Part shown: piece after piece, positions 23,793 through 34,337 of the stretch
How the letters are laid out: each line of letters begins with the position of its first letter
How positions within the stretch are numbered: the stretch's first letter is position 1
Origin: Coptis chinensis
Lineage: Eukaryota; Streptophyta; Magnoliopsida; Ranunculales; Ranunculaceae
DNA: 64,000 bases
Direction: 5' to 3'
Assembly: GCA_015680905.1 (NCBI GenBank)
Contig: CM027377.1
Coordinates: 31,892,501-31,956,500 of the forward strand
The notes under the pieces: model-generated
The model's input: only the letters and a program-made list of their open reading frames with translations
What the model was told of the DNA's origin: nothing
Database searches by the model: none
Made by a program: the position numbers and the translations under genes

Positions 23793-24269
23793 GTTAGGAG
23801 AGCTTGAGCATTCCGCTAATAGTGATACACTACTTTTACCATCCATTGCATCAAGATCTATAAGAGTTGCAACTACCAATTCGAGCTGGCCGCAGATATT
23901 AAAAATACATCAATTAGCACAATCATACTTAAATATACATATAGCCACGGTACATTAAAAACTAAGATCATGCATAAAAAATCAAACCTCTTCAGGATTA
24001 GTGTAGTCGATTCCATTAGCTTCGGATCACGCAGATGCCATACTCCAATAAACCTCCTGTGCACTCACCATTTACAACAAATTATAACGAAATTGGTGAA
24101 CTCAAAAGCAAATTAAAAAGAAGATAAATGTTGATGCGACCATAAGTTTATACCTGAATGGCGAATCACGATCGATAGAGACCCTCGGATAGAAAATCAA
24201 CAGTCTTTCCATTCTTTTCAAGCATGATGCTTATCATATCACTAGCAGATAGAGATCCTAGCTTGTTTC
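23793..24269 (-). pseudogene. Captured exons of a second, unidentified host gene
   Basis: Three minus-strand segments have coding character and splice signals: 24269-24154 (GSLSASDMISIMLEKNGK, donor CAG|GTATAA), 24056-23988 (RFIGVWHLRDPKLMESTTLI, acceptor ACAG|GAGG) and 23885-23793 (LELVVATLIDLDAMDGKSSV, donor AAC|GTAAGC). The first two join in phase only if a one-base shift within exon 1 is allowed, and the third join meets a stop, so the copy is decayed. A fourth exon-like piece reads SEFSDPDSCVIFGAWDV at about 23540-23440. I do not recognise the protein. Confidence 0.55.
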
Positions 24270-24873
24270 CTACACAAGAGACTGCATGTAAATAAATACA
24301 AGCCAATTGAATAAAATGAACAAGGAAGCAATACAAAATATTTAAGGTGGACGTGGAAATTTAGCACTTACAGATCATACATCTTGCTGACCATTATGTC
24401 GTGGATGTTCTTCAATAAATTCAAGCAAGTAAGCAAATAAAAATTGCACCTTTGAAGAAAGCGAGATCAAATTTGTATAAACCCTAGTTTAGCAATGGAA
24501 TCCCTACGGAAAACAAAAAATTCGAAAGTGAGAGATTAGTGATACTTGAAGAACTAAAACCCTAGAAAAGGAAGAAGATGGTGAATGGGTACTTACTAAA
24601 TTGGCAGTGAGAGAGAAGATTGAGCAGTGGCAGCAAGAGAGAACATTGAGCAACGACAGACGAGAAGTATTTTCCGGTTTAGGACTTCAATAATTTATTT
24701 CGATCTCTTTTTTATTTTCTTCTCTTTTCATTTGAAACAAATAGCGCACAAATATGAGTCTGAGACTTCGAGTATAATTTTGTATTTTGGTCTAAGTTAC
24801 TATACTTGTGTCGTTTTTTTTCCTTTTATTAGTAGTTTTATTGCAGTTGTCTTTTATTTGTTTTCTCTTTAGT

Positions 24874-25075
24874 GAAAAGTGACACAAGAAGGCAAAACAT
24901 TAGTGTCACTTTCAAATAGAGTAACCCAAAAAATTAAAGTACTTGTGTCACTTTTCTTAGAAGCAACACGTCAACCCTCGTTCCATATAAAAGTGACACA
25001 TCAAATTTTTGTGTGTCACTTTTTGGTAGTGAATGACACAAGATCTAAAAAAAAAGTGACACAAAAAACCCTTAT
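24874..25075. repeat. Right subterminal repeats of the CACTA element
   Basis: Seven or so GTGACAC/GTGTCAC motifs lie here in both orientations, the same motif as at the left end, ending at TTTTAGTAGTG (25085). Confidence 0.9.
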
Positions 25076-25246
25076 TTTAGTAGTGGAAACTCAGCGGATT
25101 TTTTGTAGAAAAAAAATATATGATGGTTTATCGTTGATTTTATATTATTAATATTGAACGTAATCTTATTAACGCCTCCTAATCTTTATTGAAGATTTTG
25201 GGGCGTTACATTAATTGTCACTAATTCCTATTTGATTATTTTATAG

Positions 25247-26070
25247 GTTCTCAGCTTATATGTCAAGCTATTGACAAGGTGGTATAAGCAGCACTGTAAG
25301 GAACATGTCATTCCGGAAGATGAAGTGTATACTATTGTGGAGATGTTTACTTTGCTGTGAGTTCTCTATACTTTAATACTAAGTTTCTATTGAAGCTTAC
25401 TCACTAATTTTACTTAAGTTTGATAAGCTTAATCATCACTTTGTGGATGTAGAAATTCATGATAAAAGAGTATGGGATATTCAAGAATAAGTTACAAGAC
25501 CCAAGTTTTCGAGCTGCAAGCCCAGAGGAAAGAGTGGTTAATGGTTTGTACCATACAGATGAAATTGTGAAAGAGTATTTGGACTCTTTTGAAGGAAGGA
25601 TTAGAAATCAACCGCACCCAGTACAGGGTAAGGGAGTAATTGTACCTCTTCAAGTTCATGGTAGTCACTAGATTGTTGATGTCTTTAACTTTAAAGAGAT
25701 GAAAGTGTGCACCTATGATTCTCTTGGTGGAAACCAAATTTCTAATGAACAACTAGCTTTGGAGAGAATGATTCATTATGTGCTCAGGTGTGTTGATCCA
25801 AGCTCCACTGTTGATTTGAACACACCATGGGCTCATGAATTTGTTAGTGTCACACAACAACCAGATTCCAACAATTGTGATTTATATTGCCTTGCTTTTA
25901 TTGATAGCCTTCTTAGAGGTGTTCCTGATAGGGTAAACAATATTGACATGCAACCATTTAGAATGCGGCTGAGGATTGGAATGGACATTATATCCTATGG
26001 ATTAAATCCAGATGAAGTGGCTAAGAAGAGAAAAGAATTTGAAGAGAAGTTGACAGAAGCAAGTCTGTAA
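25247..26070 (+). pseudogene. Ulp1-like (C48) peptidase domain, catalytic exons, inactivated
   Basis: After the acceptor at 25246 an exon (25247-25356) reads VLSLYVKLLTRWYKQHCKE, and the main frame 25453-26070 reads GVIVPLQVHGSH*IVDVFNF, TYDSLGG and then QQPDSNNCDLYCLAFIDSLL. In C48 peptidases the catalytic residues lie in H-W, D, Q and D-C-G. Here the Trp after the catalytic His is TAG (25669-25671), and D-C-G reads N-C-D. His, the Q of QQPDSN and the Cys remain. The join of the first two exons is out of phase by one base. The family cleaves SUMO-like conjugates, and this copy should be dead. The frame ends at TAA 26068-26070. Confidence 0.8.
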
Positions 26071-26082
26071 GCAGAGAACTAA

Positions 26083-27024
26083 GTGTCCAAGGATGTAGCA
26101 GCTACTGGGACAGAGGCATTGAAGCAAGTTGACATTGGCATAGAGGTACAGAGTGAAGCAAATTCAGATGGGATTGACAAAGAGCCCAAGGATGCTGAAG
26201 CAGCTACTTATAACCAAGTGTCTATGGATGTAGCAGCTACTGGGACAGAGGCATTGAAGCAAGTTGACATTGGCATAGAGGTACAGAGTGAAGCAGATTC
26301 AGCTGGGATTAACAAAGAACCCAAGGATGCTGAAGCAGCTACTCAGAACCAATTGGACATTGACCAATGCCAACAGAGTCAAGTGATAAAGGATGTTGAA
26401 GCTGGAAGTGACCAAGTGAACAAGGATGTTGAACCTGAAGATGTTGAAGCTGGATGTGACCAAGTGAACAAGGATGTTGAACCTAAGGTTGTTAAAGCTG
26501 GAAGTGACCAAGTGAACAAGGATGTTGAACCTGCCACTGAGAACCAAGTGGAGACGGAGCAATGCCAACAAAGGGAAGCAGATGCAGCAGGAAGTGACCA
26601 AGTGAAGGAGGATGTTGAACCTACTAATGAGTTGGTCCAAGTGGAGTCTAACCAATGCCAACAGAGTGCAGCAGATGCAGCTGGAAGTGACCAAGTCAAG
26701 GAGGATGTTGAACCTGCTAATGAGTTGGTCCAACTGGAGGCTAACCAATGCCAACAGAGTGCAGCAGATGCAGCTAGAAGTGACCAAGTCATGGAGGATG
26801 TTGAAGAAGCTCTTCGAAAGTACCAACTCCACATTGACCCAGATGAAGAGACTCATGATGATACAAATTGGAAGCCGTGTAGTCTGGTGAAGGATGCAAA
26901 AACAACAAAACTAAGGATCTTTCAAGATGGGTCTGGCCGACCCGGAGGGACAAAAAATAGTTTGAAGACAAGAACTAGGGGACATCGAAATGCTCTCATT
27001 TTCAGATGTTTGTTATTATTTTGA
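26083..27024 (+). pseudogene. Acidic repeat tail of the Ulp1-like transposon gene
   Basis: It stays in the same frame as the peptidase exon after two close TAA stops (26068 and 26080). It encodes repeats: a 45-residue unit (DVAATGTEALKQVDIGIEVQ..) twice at a 135-bp period, then about three GSDQVNKDVEP units, then three units of about 31 residues (GSDQVKEDVEP-NELVQ, NQCQQSAADAA). The composition is very acidic and rich in Val and Gln. The final 60 residues are unrelated and basic (KTTKLRIFQDGSGRPGG). The frame ends at TGA 27022-27024. Its function is unknown. Confidence 0.65.
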
Positions 27025-27344
27025 AACTTATGTGTCTAATTTTGCAGTGCTCCGTTCTGATAAACATAATATTTTGAATTTAGTGGTTTGTTTAGATAAC
27101 GTATCTAATTTTAAGTTACAATCCTAAGTGTTTCAATTGTGGCGTTAATTTTATAGTATTTGTTTTTTTTGCCACCTTACATATTGATAACTTCAATAGA
27201 CAAAACACCTGCAAGTATAAACAACAAAATACCATTACATTGATTCCCAAATAACTTACATAGTCATTGAAAGGTAAAAGAAAATCTAAATAACATTACA
27301 AGCTTAGTTGCTCACAGTACTTATATTTGTCGCTGATGGTTGAC
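27025..27344. other. Gap between convergent transposon genes
   Basis: This is AT-rich sequence between two stop codons. It probably holds the 3' ends of both transcripts. No coding sequence is seen. Confidence 0.5.
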
Positions 27345-30300
27345 TCAAATGTTGTCTTCGTTGGTAAAATCAGCTGGAACCCAAGCTGAAAAGTCAATCC
27401 AAGCATCATCATTTGTCGCATTAGGGCAGGTTGCTATGTTGTGTCCAAGGGCACCACAACGGCTGCACCTTCTCCTTTGCACTGGCACACCCTCCCCTTT
27501 AGAACATTTCCTCTTCTTTTGGGGCCTGTCAGGCATTACCTCATCTGTGGGAGGACGAACCATGATGTTGTAACTTCCCCAATGCCACTGTTCTTTGCCC
27601 TTCATCGGTGTCCAATTCCCTTGGTAGGTATCCATCATCGTTTCCTTTAAGTAGCACGACAGGCAGAAGTCATATACACAAAACTGACCATCATCAATGG
27701 CCTTCATTACATGGTTGTAAGGAATACCAACTTGTTGAAAAAAACCACATGTACAACATTTTTTTAGTAGGTCAACTGTATCCGTGCGCCCTACGCTAGT
27801 AACCGAGTATACGTACTCACTAGCCCTTATTGTAGTAAACGGCCGACTAACATAACGAGAGGAAATGATTACATCCTCAGCTGATTTCGTCAGCTTCAAA
27901 GCCATGACCCGATAGTCATAAAAGTGTCTCATCATGTTCATTCGAATACCATTTACCAGAGATGTAATTGGCATAGCTCGCTCAGGCATAATCATCTTAT
28001 TCCAACTCTCGATATGATTTGTATAACAAATTCCATACCTTCTCATTTTAGCATAGGCAAATGACCACTGTTCCTTCGGAATCTTTATTATTTTTGCATA
28101 ACCTTTACTATCACTACACCAAATGCGACACATGATTTTCACAAAGTCAGCTTTATTATAAGTTTATGCTGCGGCCTTAACTCTCCCTTTGGTGTCTTCT
28201 TTGCTAACATTGTTGGAGATATATTGTGCACAAAAGCAATGGTACGCATTTGGAATGATTTTTTGCACTGCCTGGAGAATACTTGTATGCCTATTTGATA
28301 ATAGAATAAATTTATCTGTAGGACCAACTACAGCATCTCTGAGTTTTTGAAGAAACCAATCCCAATGTTCATTATTCTCTTTTGGGACTACACCAACTGC
28401 AATTGGAAAGCAATGACTATCTCCATCAACAGAAAGAGCAGTTAGGATGACATACTTGTATCTACCATTCATGAAAATCCCATCGATCATAATCAACGGA
28501 CGAAGGCACCTTCTATAAGCACAAACAGTTACGCCATAGCTCAAAAACAAATGCTCAAACCTGTGCTCGCTTGTTGTTATTATATCAGTATGACAATCTG
28601 GATCAATTTTCTTCAGTTCTTTAAAATAAACTGGCAGCATCTGGTATGATTGACTGAAGTTGCCTATTATCTACATCGAAACAAAATACACCAGCTCAGG
28701 TTACATATGCCTACCAGTTACACGCCATGACAGATACAAGTTAATCGAAAAGATGATACATGTTCTTCATAGTATACCCTAAAAATAGAATTGTACTAAG
28801 ACTTTACATATTGCTACTGGTTATCCTCATAGTTGCTGACAGTTACAATAGTACTCTGATCTTTTCTAACGTAATTTCTCTGGCCCTCCACGCAACTTTA
28901 TATGTTACATCAATTAGTTGTGATTGTTTCACCTCCAACTGAAGTTCTTTGCAGTCAATTCTTCATTGTCCTTAAGCTTGGATATAGCAATTTCTGAAAC
29001 CCACTTTGCGTCTTCTTGTGAATTTTTTGAAACAGCCTTATCTTGTGCACAAGTGTGTGCATCTCTATAAGTTATAACCACCCACATATCAGACCCAGTT
29101 GCAGGTTTTGCATACAAATGAAATGGACAGTTAATTGCCTTACACTTGATTACCAACTTTTGGGAGGTAGTATTGCAACGACGTAAATCAAACATATGTG
29201 CAATTGCATAAAATTTCATGTCCTTCACAAGATCATCTCGAGTGGCGTAATGCTGCCCTACTTTAGGGGGTGCAAACTTCAACCCCTCATTACAAGGATT
29301 TACAATCTCACTTTGATTCGTAGTGGTTTTTGGACTATGAGAACCACACAAAGGATCATATCCCTGACCTACGTCTTCAGAATTCAGATCTTTAGCACCA
29401 ATAACCCTAGCATCAACCATTCCCTCCAATTTAAAATCAATCTCACCTTCCTCATCGCCATCATTCACAACTGTCATAGGTGTGTCCCCCCACAAATACT
29501 CTTGACTTCGATTCGGAGTCGACCATATATCTCCATTACCACGATCGTATTCTTCAACTTGATCATCTTGATCATCTTCAACTACCACAACTTCACTCAC
29601 AGTAGCATCTTCATATTCATTTTGAAATTCAATATCCTCATTACTTTGAGAACTGCCGATTATATTTTCTTGAGGAATATCATCTATATCAATTAAATCA
29701 TTTAGTATTTGAACTTCATCTTCATATTCATTTTGAAATTCAACCTCCTCATTACTTCGAGAACTGCCGATTATGTTTTATTTAGGAATGTCAGCTGTAT
29801 CAACTAAATCATTTAGTATTTGAACTTCATCTTCATTTTGAAATTTCAACCTCCTCATTACTTCGAGGACTGGCAATTATGTATTCTTTAGGAATGTCAG
29901 CTGTATCTCCATATGGATTTTGAGAATCAAACTCTTCATAGTCTGGTTGATCAGCATCTTCAATACCAGTGGGATCATCCTCTACATTATAATAGGTCAA
30001 CCATTAGTGCACGGACTATCAGCAACTTAAACTATAATTATCCCCTGTAATATTTATACTGCTCACCTTCAATGACAATTGAAAGAGGTATCCTTTCTTC
30101 TATTGATTTGCAACTACCAACTGCACTTGAGCTTCCCTTTGGGAAAAAAAATCTAAAACGGTTATTAAATGTGAGTAATTGAACAGACATTTATGCGTAA
30201 CTAACATATTTACAGGTGTACTACTTGTTCCCCATCCCTCACCTACCATGACCTTTTCGAACGTCTCCAAGCTGTGTGGGACATTTTCAACGACATTTTC

Positions 30301-31207
30301 ATTTACCACATCTTGCAATTGACGAGTTGCAGTTGAAGGTTGTTCTAGCGGACTATTTGGAGAACACAACGTTTATAACCGTCAGCAACCAAACCATAGG
30401 AACTAAGAATAACTAAAATAAAATTAGTGATTTACCTATTGGTTCGTCCACAAGTTTAATTGTTTAAATTGATTGAAAGAATATTTTTGTCGAGCTAGCA
30501 CTTTTTCTTTCAAAAAAGATTGTTTCCTTGGAGAATCAGTAATTGGAATTTCTTCATTGAGTTTATTTTTAATACAATGTTCTCAACCACTTGATCCAGG
30601 ACAAGCACTCTTTGGCAGAGAAGGTTTAAACGGCTCACTACAAACTTGTTTCTTCTTCGTACTAGGAATTCCATAACTTGATCCAGGACTTGCACTTCTA
30701 ACCATTTCTTGTTTAAATAGCTCACTACTAACCGGTTTATTCTGCCCTCTAGGTTGTCCACCACCGTTTCCAGGAGTAACACTATCTTCTTTAAACAGCT
30801 CAGTACGAACTTTTTTGTTTTTCACAGTAGGCTGTCCAGGACTTGATCTTCTAATTTGTCCTGCTCCCATACCACATGGTGTGAAGACGATTGCTTCATT
30901 GATAACCCAAACTTTCATTGCTTTCGTTGGAGTCTTCTTCTGCTTTTTAATTATGTTCAAGTAGTCCGTTTCTTCATCGATTCTACAAGGGGACTTGTTC
31001 ATCAAATACCTAACAGAAAAAACCCAATCTAATGGGAGATGACACAGCTTCAACAAGACACATGAATCCTTCAAAGGGAGTATCGACATCAAACACTCTC
31101 AATTTCACCTCACCACCCCCTAGATACTTCAGCACACCATGATTGTCAAATTTCATCTTGCCATCATAATAAATAAACATATCGAATGAACCTGAATAAA
31201 TAAACAT
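27345..31207 (-). pseudogene. MuDR/MULE transposase (mudrA type)
   Basis: The domains in order on the minus strand are: a PB1-like N-terminus (31207 to about 30880: GGGEVKLRVFDVDTPFEGF, then INEAIVFTPCG); a Ser/Pro/Lys-rich linker to about 30580; a short exon 30369 to about 30205; an acidic repeat region (29900-29600); a MuDR DNA-binding domain (29600-28929: APPKVGQHYATRDDLVKDM, CKAINCPFHLYA); the catalytic MULE domain (28671-28164: IDGIFMNGRYKYVILTALSV, EHWDWFLQKL); a SWIM finger (CTCGFFQQVGIPYNH); and a CCHC knuckle (CSRCGALGHNIATC, intact). The defects are a TAA at 28164-28166 inside the catalytic exon, the conserved S-D-R reading SNR, and the Cys of the SWIM G-I-P-C motif reading Tyr. It should be inactive. 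Confidence 0.85.
29605..29900 (-). repeat. Tandem acidic repeats in the MULE transposase gene
   Basis: Three units of 105-110 bp (CATTTTGAAATTCAA on + at 29619, 29729 and 29834) encode EFQNEYEDEVQILNDLID-type peptides on the minus strand. The copies differ by small indels and a stop (TAA in the second unit). Confidence 0.8.
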
Positions 31208-32125
31208 ATCGAATTCCTAGTACAAAGTTAGCACAATAAAAAGTATGAGCTTTTAATAAAATGACAATAAAGTTCTTTTGTTTATTGTTCTACATTTATG
31301 ACATTGTATAACCCTTGTATAAATACAATAACTATGACAACAAAATCAACTTGGAAATGGTAAACCACTATGAAAACCTTATAAAAAAAACACTCACACT
31401 TCTACGTAAAACTACAAAGAAGCAAACCGAAACATAAACCTACATAGAAACAACCCAACACTAAAGACAACTAAACAAACATCAAATTGACCATTATCGA
31501 GGTTTGAGTTTTTTTCATCCATCACAATTCTTAGAAAAATCAAAAGAAAAGTAGAGGATCAAAAAGGAACCCAGAAAAAAGTGTAGCATAGAGGATCAAA
31601 AAGTGTTAAAGAAAAGAACCCGATAAAGTAGAGAAAAAAGTGTAAGCAAAGTTAAAGAGCTTTGTAAAAATCTTTTTGAGGTTGGCAAAATAAAAAGCGA
31701 GGTAAATATTGTCTCGTCTTTGAATTACAAAAACAACGTAAAAGTTGTTGATATTAGATCCATAAATTGTCTCGTCTTTGGTTACAAAAACAAACGAAAA
31801 GTTGTTAAAGATCCATAAATTCATTTTCTTTGGGTTGAAAGTCAAAAAAGTCCGTTTTCATTTTCTTTGGGTTGAAAGTCAGCGGTCGTTAATCATTGCG
31901 CGTATCGCTTAAGAGAATCTAACGGATAATTATCCGCCATGCATGTCAACATCGTAGTCTGAGGAGGAGAGAAAGTGTTGCAGAGGAGAGAGAGTGTGGC
32001 AGAGGAAAGAGAGTGTTGTAAGGAAGGGCAAAAAAGTCAAAAACCAGTTGAAAAAGTCAAAATTAGAAGGCATGGCTGGTTGGAGAACAACGTGGATTTA
32101 TCGTGGTCGATTCAGTCAATTACCC
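31208..32125. other. 5' flank of the MULE transposase; short direct repeats
   Basis: There is no gene. Two roughly 66-bp direct repeats (AATTGTCTCGTCTTTG..TTACAAAAACAA, 31700-31815) and a roughly 27-bp repeat (TTTTCTTTGGGTTGAAAGTC, twice, 31802-31882) are present, then a GA-rich stretch (31970-32030). I could not define a terminal inverted repeat. Confidence 0.5.
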
Positions 32126-32261
32126 TTTTGACTTTGAGTAGCAGGAGTGACATCTAGTGGAGATCAGGCCCTTACTTTTTATGAATGTTGAGATATACAT
32201 TCCTCTGTGGACATCTGCACCTTTAATTGTGTGTAAGACTCCTTTTACATTATTAATTCAA

Positions 32262-32591
32262 CTAAAAGGGTGGTGAACAAAGGGGGAACAGATTGCCTGA
32301 TAATTCCAATGGTAATTCGTAGTTCTCAATTCTACAAACCCATCTTTCTTCCCAGTTTTTTCTCAATGATCTTATTTCGAAATTTACAGGAAAGAAGGCA
32401 TAATCATGAAATAGCTTTGGAGGATTCTTTCCGTTTTCTTGGAATACACCTTTTGTGGTATTCAAATAGTCCTGAGGAGCCTCCCTGTATTCAGGCTTTA
32501 TGAATGCTGCCGAGTTTTTGACAGATAGGAGAATCAGAGAACAAAGACACAACATTAAGAAAAAACGTACAAGGGGATGGAGAAACACCAC
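32262..32591 (-). CDS. Small putative secreted protein, copy A
   Basis: It is a 109-residue frame. The N-terminus has a strongly hydrophobic segment (FFLMLCLCSLILLSV) ending in SAA, like a signal peptide, then a polar charged part (KPEYREAPQDYL, EIRSLRKNWEERW). The 121-residue homologue at 45889-46254 differs at about 10 positions with no stop or indel up to GNLFP, which suggests coding constraint or a recent duplication. I do not recognise the family. It lies antisense within a duplicated block, so it could also be chance. Confidence 0.35.
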   Translation of the reverse strand: MVFLHPLVRFFLMLCLCSLILLSVKNSAAFIKPEYREAPQDYLNTTKGVFQENGKNPPKLFHDYAFFPVNFEIRSLRKNWEERWVCRIENYELPLELSGNLFPLCSPPF

Positions 32592-33711
32592 CAGCGAAAG
32601 TGTTAAAAGTTACCATTCATCTGAGTTAATTAAGGTTGTATTAATTAAAAAATATGGTTGTAAGTTGTGACGTAAGTTTTGTATTAAGCTCATGGCTTAT
32701 TATTTTCACAATTTTCACATTAAATGTTGAAGAATTGGGCAACCCTAAAAGGTATTGGGTTTTAGTTTTTTCAGTTAAGAAGTTCGGTCAACACATCGTA
32801 CATTGCTTGTGACACTCAAATTAAACCCAATAAAACTTGTGGAATTTCAAATGTGATTATTAGGAAATTTGAAAAGGAATTTTCAAATGCATGAAACAAA
32901 TCTCAGTCTAAAACAGGCCTCTAAAACTGTTACAGAAAACCATTTAGAAGGGTCGACCAGCAATTGGAATTTGCTTCTGATACGGGAAATAAATATAGCA
33001 AATTTTCCTCTAAAGTACTTAGACACTGAGATTGCTGACTGCCAAAGTGCCAATGGGATCCAACCATCTAGGGGAGAGAATGAAAGGTTAAGGTTCATAT
33101 AACCAGCAAAACACGAAATGTCAGAGCATGAGAAGATGAGGAAGCACAAATATTGGGCCTGAAGTTGCAATGTTGTTGGCACAAAGTTGTATTGACATGA
33201 AGGCATATTGTTCCAGATAACGAAGCAATCATTGATTATTTGAGATGATTAAAAATGGTGACCTTTGCGTTAAAGCAGATTCTCAGTGTTTTACTTTTCA
33301 TTTTGCAAACTCTGTCATGTACTATTAGTGCTATTTTTTTGCCTTGCTTCTGTGCAGAAGGCCCATCTTTTAGCTCAATGGCTTCTCATTGCTTTGGGGA
33401 TCCTCCTAATCATATCCTAAGTTCCTAATTAGTTGCAACTTTTTATTTCAGTTTAATGGAATTCACATTTTCAAAAAAAGAAGAATAGAAAAGAAGCCAA
33501 CATGACCATAAATTCTTAAAAATGCAGGGAAAAAAATAAGAGAAGTAACACCTCCATGCAGTTATCTGCACATAGAAGCTTACAAGGTAGATTCTTCCTT
33601 AAAATCAGGTTTATTTCAAACAGACTACAAAATTTTAACTCACAAACAAAATACAAAAATGGAAAACAAAAGTCTCTTGTTCTAATATTCTCTTTGCAGT
33701 TACTTTATGCT

Positions 33712-33845
33712 CTAATTTCGTTTTAGGTGCCCCTCGAGTCTCTCGATTGCACCACCAACTCCGCCCCTGACCCTTTCATCTAACTCGGAAAAAGCAGACA
33801 AACTTTCTTCATTTGCCTTTTCCACAAGCTTCAAGTGAACCCAAC
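33712..33845 (-). pseudogene. Orphan copy of the last exon of the TIMMDC1-like gene
   Basis: On the minus strand, after the acceptor CAG (33848-33846), the exon reads WVHLKLVEKANEESLSAFSE, then ERVRGGVGGAIERL, and stops at TAG 33714-33712. It is the same as 47391-47258 except for two or so residues. The three upstream coding exons are not found on the upstream (higher-coordinate) side, so this is an exon without a gene. Confidence 0.85.
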
Positions 33846-33893
33846 CTGTAAAATGATTGTCCCCATAGATTTAATTCAGTTGTATTCAATCAT

Positions 33894-34337
33894 TGTACAA
33901 TCTTATCCCATTGTACAACCGTTTAATCATGATCAAACCCAACAATTACAGCAAATTGTTTGAAAAACTTCGGAGTTATTAATATTAGATCTTTGCACAA
34001 ACATTTTATTTTGTCATAACAAACACATCCGGTGAAACTTTAATGTATTTTTTTTAACTTTTTTTATTCTCACAATTACTTATAAAAATCGAATTGAGTT
34101 ATGTTACGAAAATAAATATGGAAGCGTGACAATTGGACAAATAAGATTGAATGTGGTAATGAAATCGACAAAACAAATTAATCAAAATACCTACCAATTC
34201 AAAGAGATCAAACTTCTATTACTAATGTTTGAGCACATTTATTTATAAAATATATATACAATTGTCGAATACATGTTTGAGAGAAAGTAGTTGTGATCAA
34301 ACACACATACTTGTTTCCAATAAACAAACAGTTTTCT
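33894..34337. other. No gene seen
   Basis: AT-rich sequence between the duplicated block and a foldback element. Confidence 0.5.

Larger units (their letters stand above)
18952..25085. mobile_element. Non-autonomous CACTA (En/Spm) element with captured host exons
   Basis: The ends are CACTACTAAAA (18952) and its complement TTTTAGTAGTG (ending 25085), flanked by the 3-bp duplication GAA (18949-18951 and 25086-25088). Many GTGACAC/GTGTCAC subterminal motifs lie within 0.7 kb of the left end and 0.2 kb of the right end, as expected for transposase binding sites. No TNP2- or TNPA-like coding sequence is visible. The interior carries minus-strand exons of at least two host genes, so it is of the Pack-CACTA kind. 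Confidence 0.92.
13111..25210 (+). mobile_element. Non-autonomous LTR retrotransposon, Ty3-like ends, with nested SINE and CACTA
   Basis: Its parts are the LTRs at 13111-13641 and 16960-25210, a primer binding site TGGTATCAGAGC (13645-13656, initiator-Met tRNA type), a polypurine tract GGGACGAAATTTCTACAAGC before the 3' LTR, and the TTAAT duplication. The GGGACGAAATT...GGGAAGAATGTAA end is typical of Ty3 chromovirus (Tekay/Del-like) elements. The 3.3-kb body contains no recognisable gag or pol, so it needed another element's proteins. It is inserted in the intron of the Ulp1-like gene. Confidence 0.9.
16960..25210 (+). repeat. 3' LTR, split by a CACTA element
   Basis: It runs from TGTAATAATACGG to GGGCGTTACA. 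The CACTA element occupies 18952-25085, so the LTR itself is about 2.1 kb. It contains a G-run and A-run (about 17331-17355). Nothing in it reads as a gene. Confidence 0.85.
8100..31960. mobile_element. Composite MULE with convergent Ulp1-like and MuDR transposase genes (limits approximate)
   Basis: A DUF1985/Ulp1-like gene on + and a MuDR transposase gene on - converge, with only 320 bp between their stop codons (27024 and 27345). Without the solo LTR (8975-10245) and the LTR retrotransposon (13111-25210), the unit is about 10 kb. MULEs carrying both mudrA and an Ulp1-like peptidase gene are known in plants (Kaonashi/KI-MULE, CUMULE). That the two genes form one element is inferred from orientation, spacing and that precedent. 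I did not find terminal inverted repeats or a 9-bp target duplication, so the limits are nominal. Confidence 0.6.
32126..33893. repeat. Duplicated segment, copy A of the MPP10/TIMMDC1-like 3' region
   Basis: It matches 45736-47439 in the same orientation, from TTTTGACTTTGAGT to TTGTATTCAATCAT. Copy A is longer because it holds at least two stretches of about 50-80 bp (about 33040-33090 and 33380-33460) that are absent from copy B. It ends at the intron just upstream of the last exon of the TIMMDC1-like gene. Confidence 0.9.

Noticed and set aside
26299-26856. 185- and 151-codon minus-strand frames
   Set aside because: They are antisense shadows of the acidic repeats of the Ulp1-like gene; the repeat structure keeps several frames open.
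32883-33206. 107-codon minus-strand frame (and 46546-46821)
   Set aside because: The two duplicate copies differ by an in-frame-breaking deletion and the peptide is not conserved across it, so I treat it as non-coding.
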